A stretch of DNA of 64,000 nucleotides from Paraburkholderia edwinii (GTDB taxonomy: Bacteria > Pseudomonadota > Gammaproteobacteria > Burkholderiales > Burkholderiaceae), in the NCBI RefSeq assembly GCF_019428685.1, contig NZ_CP080095.1:1798001-1862000 (forward strand), read 5' to 3'. Both the position numbers and the translations under genes were made by a program. This document shows, in pieces, positions 43,685-51,481 of the stretch. The notes under the pieces were generated by a model. That model searched no databases, had not been told where the DNA came from, and saw only the letters and a list, made by a program, of their open reading frames with translations. Within the stretch, counting starts at the first letter, position 1. Each line of letters opens with the position of its first letter.

Positions 43685-44319
43685 GCGAACGTTCGAACCG
43701 TGCGGAGGCGTATTCGCCCGAAGCCGACTACGCGACGCTCGATGCGCGCTCGCGCGACGTGCTCGACTGCTGGTTCGGCGTGCCCGGTTCAAACGAATAT
43801 GGCACGGACCGCAAGTGCTGGTTCAAGCGCAACAAAGCGTTTGACACGATGCTGCGCGAACGCTTCGGCTTGCTGATCGAAGCGGCACTTGCACATGAAC
43901 TCGATGCATGGCGTGCCACGCCGCTTGGATCGCTGGCGCTTGTGATCGTGCTCGATCAGTTCACGCGCAATTGCTATCGGGGTTCGGCGCGTATGTATGA
44001 CGGCGATGCGCAGGCGGTGAGCATGGCGCGGCGGATGGTCGAAGAGGCTAGCGCCGTGTTGCTGCCGACGGTCTACCATCGTGTGTTCGCCTGTTTTCCG
44101 TTCGAGCACGACGAAACGATGGAAGGCCAGCGCGAATGCGCGCGGTTTTATGCAGAGCTTGAAGCGCACGGGCTCGATCCGTCCTACGCGCGCTCAGCCG
44201 AGCGGCACGCAAAGGTCATCGAGCGCTTCGGACGCTTTCCGCATCGCAATGCGCTGCTTGGCCGCCAGTCGACCGAAGCAGAGATCGCGTTTCTGCGCGA
44301 GCGGGGCTCGCGGTTCTAA
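43681..44319 (+). CDS. DUF924 family protein
   Basis: 212 residues from GTG 43681, which overlaps the AlaX stop codon. Family marks are VLDCWFGV near residue 28, WFKRNKAFDTMLRERFGLLI, LALVIVLDQFTRNCYRGSAR and the C-terminal FPHRNALLGRQSTEAEIAFL. DUF924 proteins adopt an all-helical TPR-like fold; function is not established. The tight overlap with alaX suggests joint expression. Confidence 0.9.
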   Translation: MSERSNRAEAYSPEADYATLDARSRDVLDCWFGVPGSNEYGTDRKCWFKRNKAFDTMLRERFGLLIEAALAHELDAWRATPLGSLALVIVLDQFTRNCYRGSARMYDGDAQAVSMARRMVEEASAVLLPTVYHRVFACFPFEHDETMEGQRECARFYAELEAHGLDPSYARSAERHAKVIERFGRFPHRNALLGRQSTEAEIAFLRERGSRF

Positions 44320-44468
44320 ACGGTTGGGCAGCGCGGCTTCCAGATGATCAGTCGGGCCGCTTATTTGGCCCGCTTGATTAGCCCGCCCAGTCGGTGCACC
44401 CGGCCGGTCGATCGGTCCGCTCAGTCGGCCGAACGCCTGAACAACGTCCCCCGCTCACCCCACGACAA

Positions 44469-45215
44469 TCACCGCCCACCCGTCACATCGATCACCGCGC
44501 CCGTCACATACGACGACGCATCGCTCAACAGCCACACGATCGTTTCCGCCACTTCTTCCGCGCTGCCCGCACGACCGAGCGGCGTTTGCGCGCCGAGCAC
44601 CGCAGCGCGATCGGGACGGCCGCCGCTTGCGTGAATCTCGGTGTCGATCAGGCCCGGGCGCACCGCGTTCACGCGCACGCCATGCGGGCCGACTTCCTTG
44701 GACAGGCCGATGGTCATCGTATCGATCGCGGCCTTCGAGCCCGCATAGTCGACATACTCGTTCGGCGCACCGAGCCGCGCCGCGGCGGACGACAGATTGA
44801 CGATCGCGCCGCCCTGGCCGCCGCGATCCTTCGCCATGCGCCGTATCGCCTCGCGCGCGCACAGATACGCGCCGTAGACATTGGTGTCGAAGATGCGCTT
44901 CATGCGGGCGGCGTCCATATCGGCGAGCGGCATGCCGGGCGCGACGATGCCCGCGTTATTGACGAAGCCGTCGAGCCGCCCGAACACGCGCAGGCATTCG
45001 TCGAACATCGCGATCACGGCGGCTTCTTCGGCGACGTTGCCGGGCAGCAGATGCGCGCGTCCACCGGCGCTTTCGACGAGTGCCGCGGTTTCGCGCGCAG
45101 CCGCTTCGTTGTTCGAATAGTTGATGCCGACAGACCAGCCGAGCGCGGCGGCGAGCCGCGCGGTCGCGCGGCCGATGCCGCGGCTCGCGCCTGTGATCAG
45201 AACGACTTTCGTCAT
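44469..45215 (-). CDS. SDR family oxidoreductase
   Basis: 248 residues, classical SDR. Cofactor motif ITGASRGIGRATARLAA near residues 7-23, NNAG in DGFVNNAGIV, catalytic Ser in NLSSAAARLG and Tyr-x-x-x-Lys in YVDYAGSKAAIDT. The C-terminus ASSYVTGAVIDVTGG is standard. Unlike the SDR at 27.2 kb it keeps the full catalytic tetrad. The Arg/Asn pattern after the second strand suggests NADP preference, but this is uncertain. Substrate unknown. Confidence 0.92.
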   Translation of the reverse strand: MTKVVLITGASRGIGRATARLAAALGWSVGINYSNNEAAARETAALVESAGGRAHLLPGNVAEEAAVIAMFDECLRVFGRLDGFVNNAGIVAPGMPLADMDAARMKRIFDTNVYGAYLCAREAIRRMAKDRGGQGGAIVNLSSAAARLGAPNEYVDYAGSKAAIDTMTIGLSKEVGPHGVRVNAVRPGLIDTEIHASGGRPDRAAVLGAQTPLGRAGSAEEVAETIVWLLSDASSYVTGAVIDVTGGR

Positions 45216-45303
45216 GATTGCCTCAATGGTTTAAAGCAGCGGTTCAAAGCAGCGGTTTAAAGAAGTAGGGCAACGCTCGCGGCGCATGCGCGCGACGCGG
45301 GCG

Positions 45304-45888
45304 TTAAACCTTGTCGCGGTGCTGCGACCACTTGTCCTGCACGAGCGGCCGGTAGCGCTGCAGCTTGCCGATCAACCCGGCCGGGTCGCTATCGATCTGC
45401 AGCGTCTCGAAGTAGGCCCGCTGCATGAAACCTTCACGCACCGTGTGTTCGAGCATCGCGATCAGCGGGTCGTAGAAGCGGGCGATATTGAACACGCCGA
45501 CGGGCTTGCGGTGGTAACCGAGCTGCGCCCACGTATAGACCTCGAACAGTTCTTCGAGCGTGCCGGCGCCGCCCGGCAAGGCGACGAACGCATCGGACAG
45601 GTCCGCCATCATCTTCTTGCGCTCGTGCATATCGGACACGACATGCAGTTCAGTCAGGCCGTGGTGGCCGATTTCCTTGTCGACGAGCAGTTCCGGAATC
45701 ACGCCGATCGCGCGGCCGCCAGCCGCCATGACCGAGTCGGCGATCATGCCCATCAGGCCGACCTTGCCGCCGCCATAGACGAGCGCGAGATTTGCATCGA
45801 CGAGGGCGCGGCCGAACGCACGCGCCGCTTCTGCATAAACGGGGTTGGCTCCATTCGCGGAGCCGCAATAGACACAGACTGCTTTCAT
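45304..45888 (-). CDS. LOG family protein (nucleoside 5'-monophosphate phosphoribohydrolase)
   Basis: 194 residues, TIGR00730/LOG family. Conserved VYCGSANGANPVY at the start, LVYGGGKVGLMGMIADSVMA, and the catalytic-site motif PGGAGTLEELFEVYTWAQLG. LOG enzymes release the base from cytokinin ribotides or other nucleoside monophosphates. In plant-associated Burkholderiaceae a cytokinin role is possible, but many homologues simply hydrolyse AMP or CMP. It is downstream of the TetR gene on the same strand, 40 bases apart. Confidence 0.92.
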   Translation of the reverse strand: MKAVCVYCGSANGANPVYAEAARAFGRALVDANLALVYGGGKVGLMGMIADSVMAAGGRAIGVIPELLVDKEIGHHGLTELHVVSDMHERKKMMADLSDAFVALPGGAGTLEELFEVYTWAQLGYHRKPVGVFNIARFYDPLIAMLEHTVREGFMQRAYFETLQIDSDPAGLIGKLQRYRPLVQDKWSQHRDKV

Positions 45889-45928
45889 TGAGCTGGACTT
45901 CCTGCGTGGTGATGCGTGCGATGTGCAC

Positions 45929-46714
45929 TTAAGGTTTGACGGTGCTGCGTTCCCGTGCGAGTTCTGTGCCCGACATGGCAGATGGGGCGGCGGATGCGGT
46001 GACGGGAGCGGCCGCCGGCGCCGCGTCGCGTGGCGGCAGATAGTCGTAGAACTCGCGCTTCGGCAGTTTGCCCGACACGAGATCGTCGAACAGCTGCCGC
46101 GAGCGGCCGCGCAGATACGGCGCCATCACCGACACGATCTGCACACTGACCTGATGCAGATCCGCGCGAATCGAGTCCGGGTCATTGTACTTGCGCGGGT
46201 TCATCACGAACTGATACGACAGCCAGTAGGTGCCGATCACGCCGATGTTCGTCGCGATCACGCGCAGTTCGTCGGGCGTTGCGACCATCTCGCCGTCCTC
46301 GACGAGCTGCTCGCAGAACTGGCTTGCAAAACGCACCTTGTGGCTGATGATCTGCTTGAAGTGCATCTCGAGCATGCGGTTGCGCGCGAGCAGGTCGTTG
46401 AGGTCGCGATAGAGAAAGCGGTAGCGCCAGGTAAATTCGACCATGTACTGCAGATACGACCACATCTCGTCGATCGTCACGCGATGGTCGTCGGGCAGAC
46501 GCAAACGCTTTTCGATCTCCTGCTCGAACTGACCGAAGATGCTGTTGATGATGTCGTCTTTGTTGCGGAAGTGGTAGTACAGATTGCCGGGGCTGATTTC
46601 CATCTCTTCGGCGATCGTCGTGGTCGTGACGTTCGGCTCGCCGATCTCGTTGAAGAGCTTCAACGACAGTTCGAGGATCCGCTCGCGCGTGCGGCGGGGT
46701 GGTTTGGCGTCCAT
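45929..46714 (-). CDS. TetR/AcrR family transcriptional regulator
   Basis: 261 residues. The N-terminal helix-turn-helix region reads RERILELSLKLFNEIGEPNV and TTTTIAEEMEISPGNLYYHF, the usual TetR signature. The ligand-binding domain is aromatic-rich (YLQYMVEFTWRYRFLYRDLN). A low-complexity Ala/Pro tail of about 30 residues ends the protein. The effector is unknown. Palindromic GACCG-type elements upstream at 46841-46868 may be its own operator. Confidence 0.9.
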   Translation of the reverse strand: MDAKPPRRTRERILELSLKLFNEIGEPNVTTTTIAEEMEISPGNLYYHFRNKDDIINSIFGQFEQEIEKRLRLPDDHRVTIDEMWSYLQYMVEFTWRYRFLYRDLNDLLARNRMLEMHFKQIISHKVRFASQFCEQLVEDGEMVATPDELRVIATNIGVIGTYWLSYQFVMNPRKYNDPDSIRADLHQVSVQIVSVMAPYLRGRSRQLFDDLVSGKLPKREFYDYLPPRDAAPAAAPVTASAAPSAMSGTELARERSTVKP

Positions 46715-46840
46715 GTCGTCCTGCCCTCAGATAATGGCCGGGCCGACACGAAAAGCCGCATGCGACTGCGGCGCGTCCGCCCGGTGTAGGTGTAATCGTA
46801 TTGATCAGCGTTTGCTGAGATTATTTGAGGATTATAAACC

Positions 46841-46868
46841 GACCGTTCGAATCCCCGACCGGGCGGTC
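46841..46868 (-). promoter_or_regulatory. Candidate operator upstream of the TetR gene
   Basis: GACCGGGCGGTC (46857-46868) is a palindrome with two central mismatched bases. Sixteen bases to its left GACCGTTCGAAT (46841-46852) repeats one half and part of the other. The pair lies about 130 bases upstream of the TetR start codon. TetR proteins commonly bind such sites in their own promoters. Confidence 0.4.
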
Positions 46869-46983
46869 AGGGTTTTACCCGAGACAAACGTGGTGGCGAT
46901 GCGACGCGTTTCTGCATGGCGGCGCGCCTGACGTGAATGAAGGCCGGTAAGCGCGCGCGGGTTCCGGCGCGCGCTGACGGTTT

Positions 46984-47466
46984 TCAGTGAAACAGCATGC
47001 CGATCCAACGCACGACAAGCGGGCCGACGATCACCGCCCACGTCATCACGCACATGAAGAGCGCGACCATCACGGCCGCGCTGCCGAGATCCTTCGCACG
47101 CCGCGACAGCTCGTGACGCTCGAGCGAGATGCGATCGATCGCGGCCTCGACGCTCGAATTGAGCAATTCGACGATCAGCACGAGCAGCACCGAGCCGAGC
47201 AGCAGCACGCGCGACACCGGATCGACCGGCACGACGAGTCCGCACGGCACGAGAATCGCGGCAAGCGTCAATTCCTGACGGAACGCGCTTTCTTCCCGAA
47301 TCGCGACACGAAAGCCGGCGAGCGAATTTTTCATCGCGTGCCATGCACGCGTCACGCCCCGATTGCCCTTATACGGATTGAAAGGCAAGGGCGCGAGCGG
47401 ATCGTCCGGACCGAGCGGTTCGTGTGCATCGGCGGCATCGCGGCGCGTGGACGACTCGGAATGCAT
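46984..47466 (-). CDS. dgkA: Diacylglycerol kinase, prokaryotic (DgkA)
   Basis: 160 residues, small trimeric integral-membrane kinase recycling diacylglycerol to phosphatidate. Conserved LAGFRVAIREESAFRQELTL, the signature LIVELLNSSVEAAIDRIS with the catalytic Glu, and RAKDLGSAAVMVALFMCVM are present, with three membrane helices. An extra cytoplasmic N-terminus of about 30 residues makes it longer than E. coli DgkA. GAGGAGG six bases before the ATG at 47466 is a strong ribosome site and decides the start, although the frame continues upstream to 47811. Confidence 0.93.
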   Translation of the reverse strand: MHSESSTRRDAADAHEPLGPDDPLAPLPFNPYKGNRGVTRAWHAMKNSLAGFRVAIREESAFRQELTLAAILVPCGLVVPVDPVSRVLLLGSVLLVLIVELLNSSVEAAIDRISLERHELSRRAKDLGSAAVMVALFMCVMTWAVIVGPLVVRWIGMLFH

Positions 47467-47845
47467 CGCAGGCCTCCTCGGCGTGGTCGGGTGCCCAGCA
47501 TAGCGCATGCTCGCCGGGTCGGCCGCGGGGGCGGGCCCGAGGCTCGCGGTATCGTCGAAGGTGTGTGCGGCGGTTCCGTTCAGCGACGGTTCGCGCTGCG
47601 CGGCGCTGCCGTTGCCCATGTCGTCAACCTCGCGATGATCGTCGTCGTGATTGCCGGAATCGTCGCGCTGATTGCGCTTGCCGCGTTCATCGCGTTCATC
47701 GCGGCCGTGTTCATGGATGTCGGCGAACGGATCGTCGCCGGCGCTATGCGCTTCGTCATCGTGCTGCGCGCGTTGCGACGCGCGCAGCATCTCCGAGTGT
47801 CTGGCTCGCATGGAAGGTAACCCGTGGGCTCGCGTGAGCCACGCG
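47467..47845. other. Intergenic region with antiparallel open frames
   Basis: About 380 bases between dgkA and the GT4 gene. Both strands are open in the same codon register. The minus strand encodes an Asp/His/Arg/Asn-rich extension of the dgkA frame (47812-47467 side), the plus strand a hydrophobic frame ending at 47820 with a potential membrane segment (AMIVVVIAGIVALIALAAFI). One is the complement artefact of the other, and neither has a convincing ribosome site. Confidence 0.45.
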
Positions 47846-48880
47846 TTACGCGGCGGCGCTTTCTTCGCGCGGATACGCGTTGCGCGGCAGCGGCTTCAGA
47901 TGGGCCGCGAATTGCTCGGATGCCGCCGTCCACGAGAAACGCTCGGCCCATGCGCGCGCGTGGTTGCGGTCGATCTTCAGCGCATCGAGGCACGCTTCGC
48001 GCAGGTCTTCGTTCATCGCGCCCGCGCCGCCGTCGCCGAGCACGTCGATCGGGCCCGTCACGGGGTAAGCGGCGACCGGTGTGCCGCAGGCGAGCGCTTC
48101 GAGCAGCACGAGGCCGAACGTGTCGGTGCGGCTCGGGAACACGAATACGTCGGCGGCCGCGTAGACCTTCGCGAGTTCGGGCTGCGACAGCACGCCGAGA
48201 TAATTCACTTCCGGATAGCGCGACTTCAGTTCGGCGAGCGCCGGGCCTTCACCGGCGACCCACTTCGAGCCCGGCAGATCGATCTTCAGAAAGGCCTCGA
48301 CGTTCTTCTCGACGGCGACGCGCCCCACGTACAGAAAGATCGGCCGTGCGGTATTGAGCACCTTCGAGTCCATCTGATGGAAGATGTCGAGATCGACGCC
48401 GCGCGTCCACAGCACGACGTTCGTGAAGCCGAATTTCTCGAGGTCCGTCTTCACGACCGGCGTCGGCGCCATCACGGCGAGCGATGCCTTGTGGAACCAG
48501 TGCAGGAAGCGATACGTCCATGCGAGCGGAATGCCGAAGCGTGCCTGCACGTACTCGGGAAAGCGCGTGTGGTACGCGGTGGTAAACGGCAGCTTGTGCC
48601 TGATTGCATAGGCGCGCGCGGCGAGGCCGAGCGGGCCTTCGGTCGCGATATGCAACGCGTCGGGCGCGAATTCGTTGATGCGCCGGTGCAGATGGCGCTT
48701 CGGAAACAGCGACAGGCGAATCTCGGGGTACGTCGGGCACGGAATCGTCTTGAACTCGAGCGGCGTCAGCATTTCAATGCGATGGCCGAGTGCGGTCAGC
48801 TCGCGCGTCGTGTTCTTCAGCGTGCGGACGACGCCATTGACCTGCGGCTCCCATGCATCGGTGACGATCATGATCTTCAT
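47846..48880 (-). CDS. Glycosyltransferase family 4 (mannosyltransferase-like)
   Basis: 344 residues, GT-B fold. N-terminus MIVTDAWEPQVNGVVRTLKN, acceptor domain with TAYHTRFPEYVQARFGIPLA, and a donor-binding domain with FLYVGRVAVEKNVEAFL and FPSRTDTFGLVLLEALACGT, the E-x7-E region. This subgroup resembles GDP-mannose-dependent alpha-mannosyltransferases of glycolipid synthesis. An LpxH-like phosphoesterase is directly upstream on the same strand, a recurrent pairing, suggesting glycolipid or envelope-lipid modification. Sugar specificity is inferred only. Confidence 0.88.
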   Translation of the reverse strand: MKIMIVTDAWEPQVNGVVRTLKNTTRELTALGHRIEMLTPLEFKTIPCPTYPEIRLSLFPKRHLHRRINEFAPDALHIATEGPLGLAARAYAIRHKLPFTTAYHTRFPEYVQARFGIPLAWTYRFLHWFHKASLAVMAPTPVVKTDLEKFGFTNVVLWTRGVDLDIFHQMDSKVLNTARPIFLYVGRVAVEKNVEAFLKIDLPGSKWVAGEGPALAELKSRYPEVNYLGVLSQPELAKVYAAADVFVFPSRTDTFGLVLLEALACGTPVAAYPVTGPIDVLGDGGAGAMNEDLREACLDALKIDRNHARAWAERFSWTAASEQFAAHLKPLPRNAYPREESAAA

Positions 48881-49007
48881 CGGTGTGGCCCTTGTCGAAA
48901 GAAGTGGGACAGACGGGTAAACGAGGGAGCATGGCTCTCGCGCTGTCTGCCCGTCATGCGGAGGGGCAAACTGCGGCCAAACGGCGCGAGAGCCGTGCTT
49001 CCGCGCA

Positions 49008-49949
49008 CTACGCGGTCGCGCGGGCCTTCTGCGCGGTCACCGGCGGTGCGCGCATCACGGTCCAGTAGACCACCTTCAGTTCACCTTCATAGGTCTCGAC
49101 GAGCGCGGAGAGACTCTCGACCCAGTCGCCGTCGTTGCAATACAGCACGCCGTCGATATCGCGAATCTCCGCCTTGTGAATATGGCCGCATACGACGCCG
49201 TCGCAGCCGCGGCGGCGCGCTTCGTCGGTCATCACGCGCTCGAACGACGAGATAAAGTTCACGGCGTTTTTCACCTGATGCTTCAGGTACTGCGACAGCG
49301 ACCAGTACTGGAAGCCGAACCGGCTGCGGATCCGGTTGAACCAGCGGTTCAGCACGAGAATCAGCGTGTAGAGCGTGTCGCCGAGATAGGCGAGCCACTT
49401 CGCATGCTGGATCACGCCGTCGAACAGATCGCCGTGCACGATCCACAGCCGCTGGCCCGCAAGCGTCGTGTGGAACGCTTCGCCGCGCACATGGATGTCG
49501 CCGAACGCGAGATCGCAGAACTGGCGCGCCGCTTCGTCGTGATTGCCGGGCACATAGACAACCTGCGTGCCCTTACGCGCTTTGCGCAGGATTTTCTGCA
49601 CGACGTCGTTGTGCGCCTGCGGCCAGTACCAGCCCTTTTTCAGCTGCCACCCGTCGATGATGTCGCCGACGAGGTACAGATACTCCGATTCGTTATGCCG
49701 GAGGAAATCGAGTAGGTAGGATGCCTGACAACCGTTCGATCCAAGGTGAATATCCGAGAGCCAGATCGTCCGGTAGCGATGCACTTCGTCGGGATTGTCG
49801 TCGTGCGGAGAATCGCTGCTGGAGGGTATGGCGGGGAGCGGAGACAGGGGAATCGAGGCGGCGGAGGGGGCGTTGGGCCCGAAGCCGACGGGGTCGACGC
49901 TCGGGCCAGTCTGGCGGAACAGGGAAGTCGCGGACGTTTTGGGGTCCAT
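49008..49949 (-). CDS. LpxH-like metallophosphoesterase (UDP-2,3-diacylglucosamine diphosphatase family)
   Basis: 313 residues from ATG 49949. All calcineurin-type motifs are present: WLSDIHLGSNG, LVGDIIDGWQL, YVPGNHDEAAR, WIVHGDLFDGV and VCGHIHKAEI. The family cleaves UDP-diacylglucosamine pyrophosphate, but the sequence YWPQAHNDVVQKILRKARKG and a central Trp-rich helical part place it in the paralogous group often linked to a glycosyltransferase, so it may act on another pyrophosphate lipid. In-frame starts at 49979 (ATG) and 50015 (GTG, with AAGAAG upstream) are alternatives. The first 50 residues are Pro/Ser-rich and non-conserved. Confidence 0.88.
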   Translation of the reverse strand: MDPKTSATSLFRQTGPSVDPVGFGPNAPSAASIPLSPLPAIPSSSDSPHDDNPDEVHRYRTIWLSDIHLGSNGCQASYLLDFLRHNESEYLYLVGDIIDGWQLKKGWYWPQAHNDVVQKILRKARKGTQVVYVPGNHDEAARQFCDLAFGDIHVRGEAFHTTLAGQRLWIVHGDLFDGVIQHAKWLAYLGDTLYTLILVLNRWFNRIRSRFGFQYWSLSQYLKHQVKNAVNFISSFERVMTDEARRRGCDGVVCGHIHKAEIRDIDGVLYCNDGDWVESLSALVETYEGELKVVYWTVMRAPPVTAQKARATA

Positions 49950-50289
49950 GGCTCGCGCGTCGAGTTGCAGTACCCGCATTGCACATTTACCGGATGACGG
50001 AGCCGTGACATTCACGGGAATTTCTTCTTGCGCAAGCGGGGTGTGGTGCGCGCGAGACAGGTGCGGTGCTCACCGTTTGCGGTCACACCCTTGCAATGTA
50101 TCTGGCGTGGGGAAAGCCCCAGGTGAGTGCATCTTGCCGCGCTGTAATCGATTGCATATGCTCTGAAACGTTTCAAACGATACCGGTTGCATCGCTGTTT
50201 TTTGCGGTTTTTCGCTGTTCCGCTGTTTGAGTCCCGCTTTCATCATGCTCGCGCCCGCTTCGCGGGGCAGCCGACGATGGAGTGCACGA
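49950..50289. other. Divergent region phosphoesterase / LacI gene
   Basis: About 340 bases. Contains alternative 5' ends of the phosphoesterase gene and the LacI-type operator at 50164-50175, with a second near-palindrome CGATACCGGTTGCATCG nearby (50179-50195). No gene is supported here. Confidence 0.5.
50164..50175 (+). promoter_or_regulatory. LacI-type operator upstream of the regulator gene
   Basis: TGAAACGTTTCA is a perfect 12-bp palindrome with the central CG typical of LacI/GalR operators. It sits 115 bases before the LacI-family start codon. A nearly identical copy (TGGAACGTTTCA) precedes the transporter operon at 51353-51364. Confidence 0.75.
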
Positions 50290-51330
50290 ATGGCCCACAC
50301 AGACAGGCTGTTACCGACGTTGCGCGACGTGGCGACGGCCGCGGGCGTGTCGGTCGGCACTGCATCGAAGGTGCTGTCGGGCGGCGGCGGCGTGAGCGCG
50401 TTGCGTGCGCAGCGCGTCTGGGACGCGGCGCGCCGGCTCGGTTACCGGCGCAACGGCATTGCCGCCGACTTGCGGCGCGGCAGGCCCAGTTCGATCGGCT
50501 TCGTGCTGCCCGATCTGACCAACCAGTTCTTCGTCGATATCGCGCGCGCGCTCGAAAACCACGCGCTCGAGCACGGCTACCAGCTCATCATGGCGCACGC
50601 CGACGAAGACCCGGCGCGCGAACTCGAGCGTATCCGCTTCGTCCTGTCGCGCCAGGTGGCGGGCATGATCATCATCCCGTGCCGCGGCTACGAGCATGCG
50701 ATCGACGAGGTGCGCGAGTGCCATGTGCCGCTCGTGATGGCCGACCGCGTCGACGAAACCTTTCCCGCGCATACGGTCACGACCGACAGCCACGGCGCAT
50801 CGTCGGACGGCACCGATCATCTGATCGCGCTCGGCCACGAGCGCATCGCCTTTCTCGTCAATACGCTCGATCTCGTCAATTCGCGCGAACGCGCCGATGG
50901 CTATATCGCCGCGATGCGCCGTGCGGGGCTCGATGCCTTCATTCAGGTAGTCGAATGCGGCATGACCGCGGCAGAAATTCACGCGTCGACACTCGATGTG
51001 CTGAAGAGCGGTGTGCGGCCGACCGCGCTCTTCGCGGGCGGCAACGTGACGACGCTCGGCGCGTTGCGCGCGATCCGCGATGCGAACCTGCATCTGCCCG
51101 ACGATATTTCGCTGCTGTCGTTTGACGACGCGCCGTGGATGTCGGTGCTGCGTCCGTATCTGAGTTCGATCCGGCAGCCGGTCGAAACGATCGGGCATGC
51201 GATCTGGCAGTTGATGCTGAAGCTGTTGAACGGCGAGCGTGGCGAGCCCGTGCATCTGAGTTTCAAGGCGGAATTGCTGGTGCGCGAGAGTACGGCGCCG
51301 GTGCCGGTTGTGGCGCTGCAGCGTGCCTAG
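50290..51330 (+). CDS. LacI family transcriptional regulator
   Basis: 346 residues. The helix-turn-helix reads PTLRDVATAAGVSVGTASKV and the hinge RRLGYRRNGIAADLRRGRP. The periplasmic-binding-protein-like effector domain contains IGFVLPDLTNQFFVDIARAL, IPCRGYEHAIDEVRECHVPL and ISLLSFDDAPWMSVLRPYLS. It probably represses the downstream sugar ABC transporter when sugar is absent and its own gene too, as both have the same operator. GGAG about seven bases before the ATG sets the start; upstream in-frame codons are not conserved. Confidence 0.93.
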   Translation: MAHTDRLLPTLRDVATAAGVSVGTASKVLSGGGGVSALRAQRVWDAARRLGYRRNGIAADLRRGRPSSIGFVLPDLTNQFFVDIARALENHALEHGYQLIMAHADEDPARELERIRFVLSRQVAGMIIIPCRGYEHAIDEVRECHVPLVMADRVDETFPAHTVTTDSHGASSDGTDHLIALGHERIAFLVNTLDLVNSRERADGYIAAMRRAGLDAFIQVVECGMTAAEIHASTLDVLKSGVRPTALFAGGNVTTLGALRAIRDANLHLPDDISLLSFDDAPWMSVLRPYLSSIRQPVETIGHAIWQLMLKLLNGERGEPVHLSFKAELLVRESTAPVPVVALQRA

Positions 51331-51352
51331 CCGTTGCAGGGCGCGGTTGAAC

Positions 51353-51364
51353 TGGAACGTTTCA
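51353..51364 (+). promoter_or_regulatory. LacI-type operator upstream of the transporter operon
   Basis: TGGAACGTTTCA differs from the palindrome upstream of the regulator gene by one base. It lies 118 bases before the substrate-binding-protein start codon, the same distance as the regulator copy from its gene. Confidence 0.7.
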
Positions 51365-51481
51365 TTGTGGGAGCAATGGGCGAGTTTCAGCAGATGCAGC
51401 AGTAGATGCAGCAGGAGGGAGCAGTAATACGCAGCAGTACAAAACGGCGCATCGAGAAATGCGCACAGACAGGAGACAAAG

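Noticed and set aside
46841..46856. GTTCGAATCCCC, resembling a tRNA T-loop
   Set aside because: No acceptor stem, anticodon arm or CCA context surrounds it; better explained as part of the TetR operator region.
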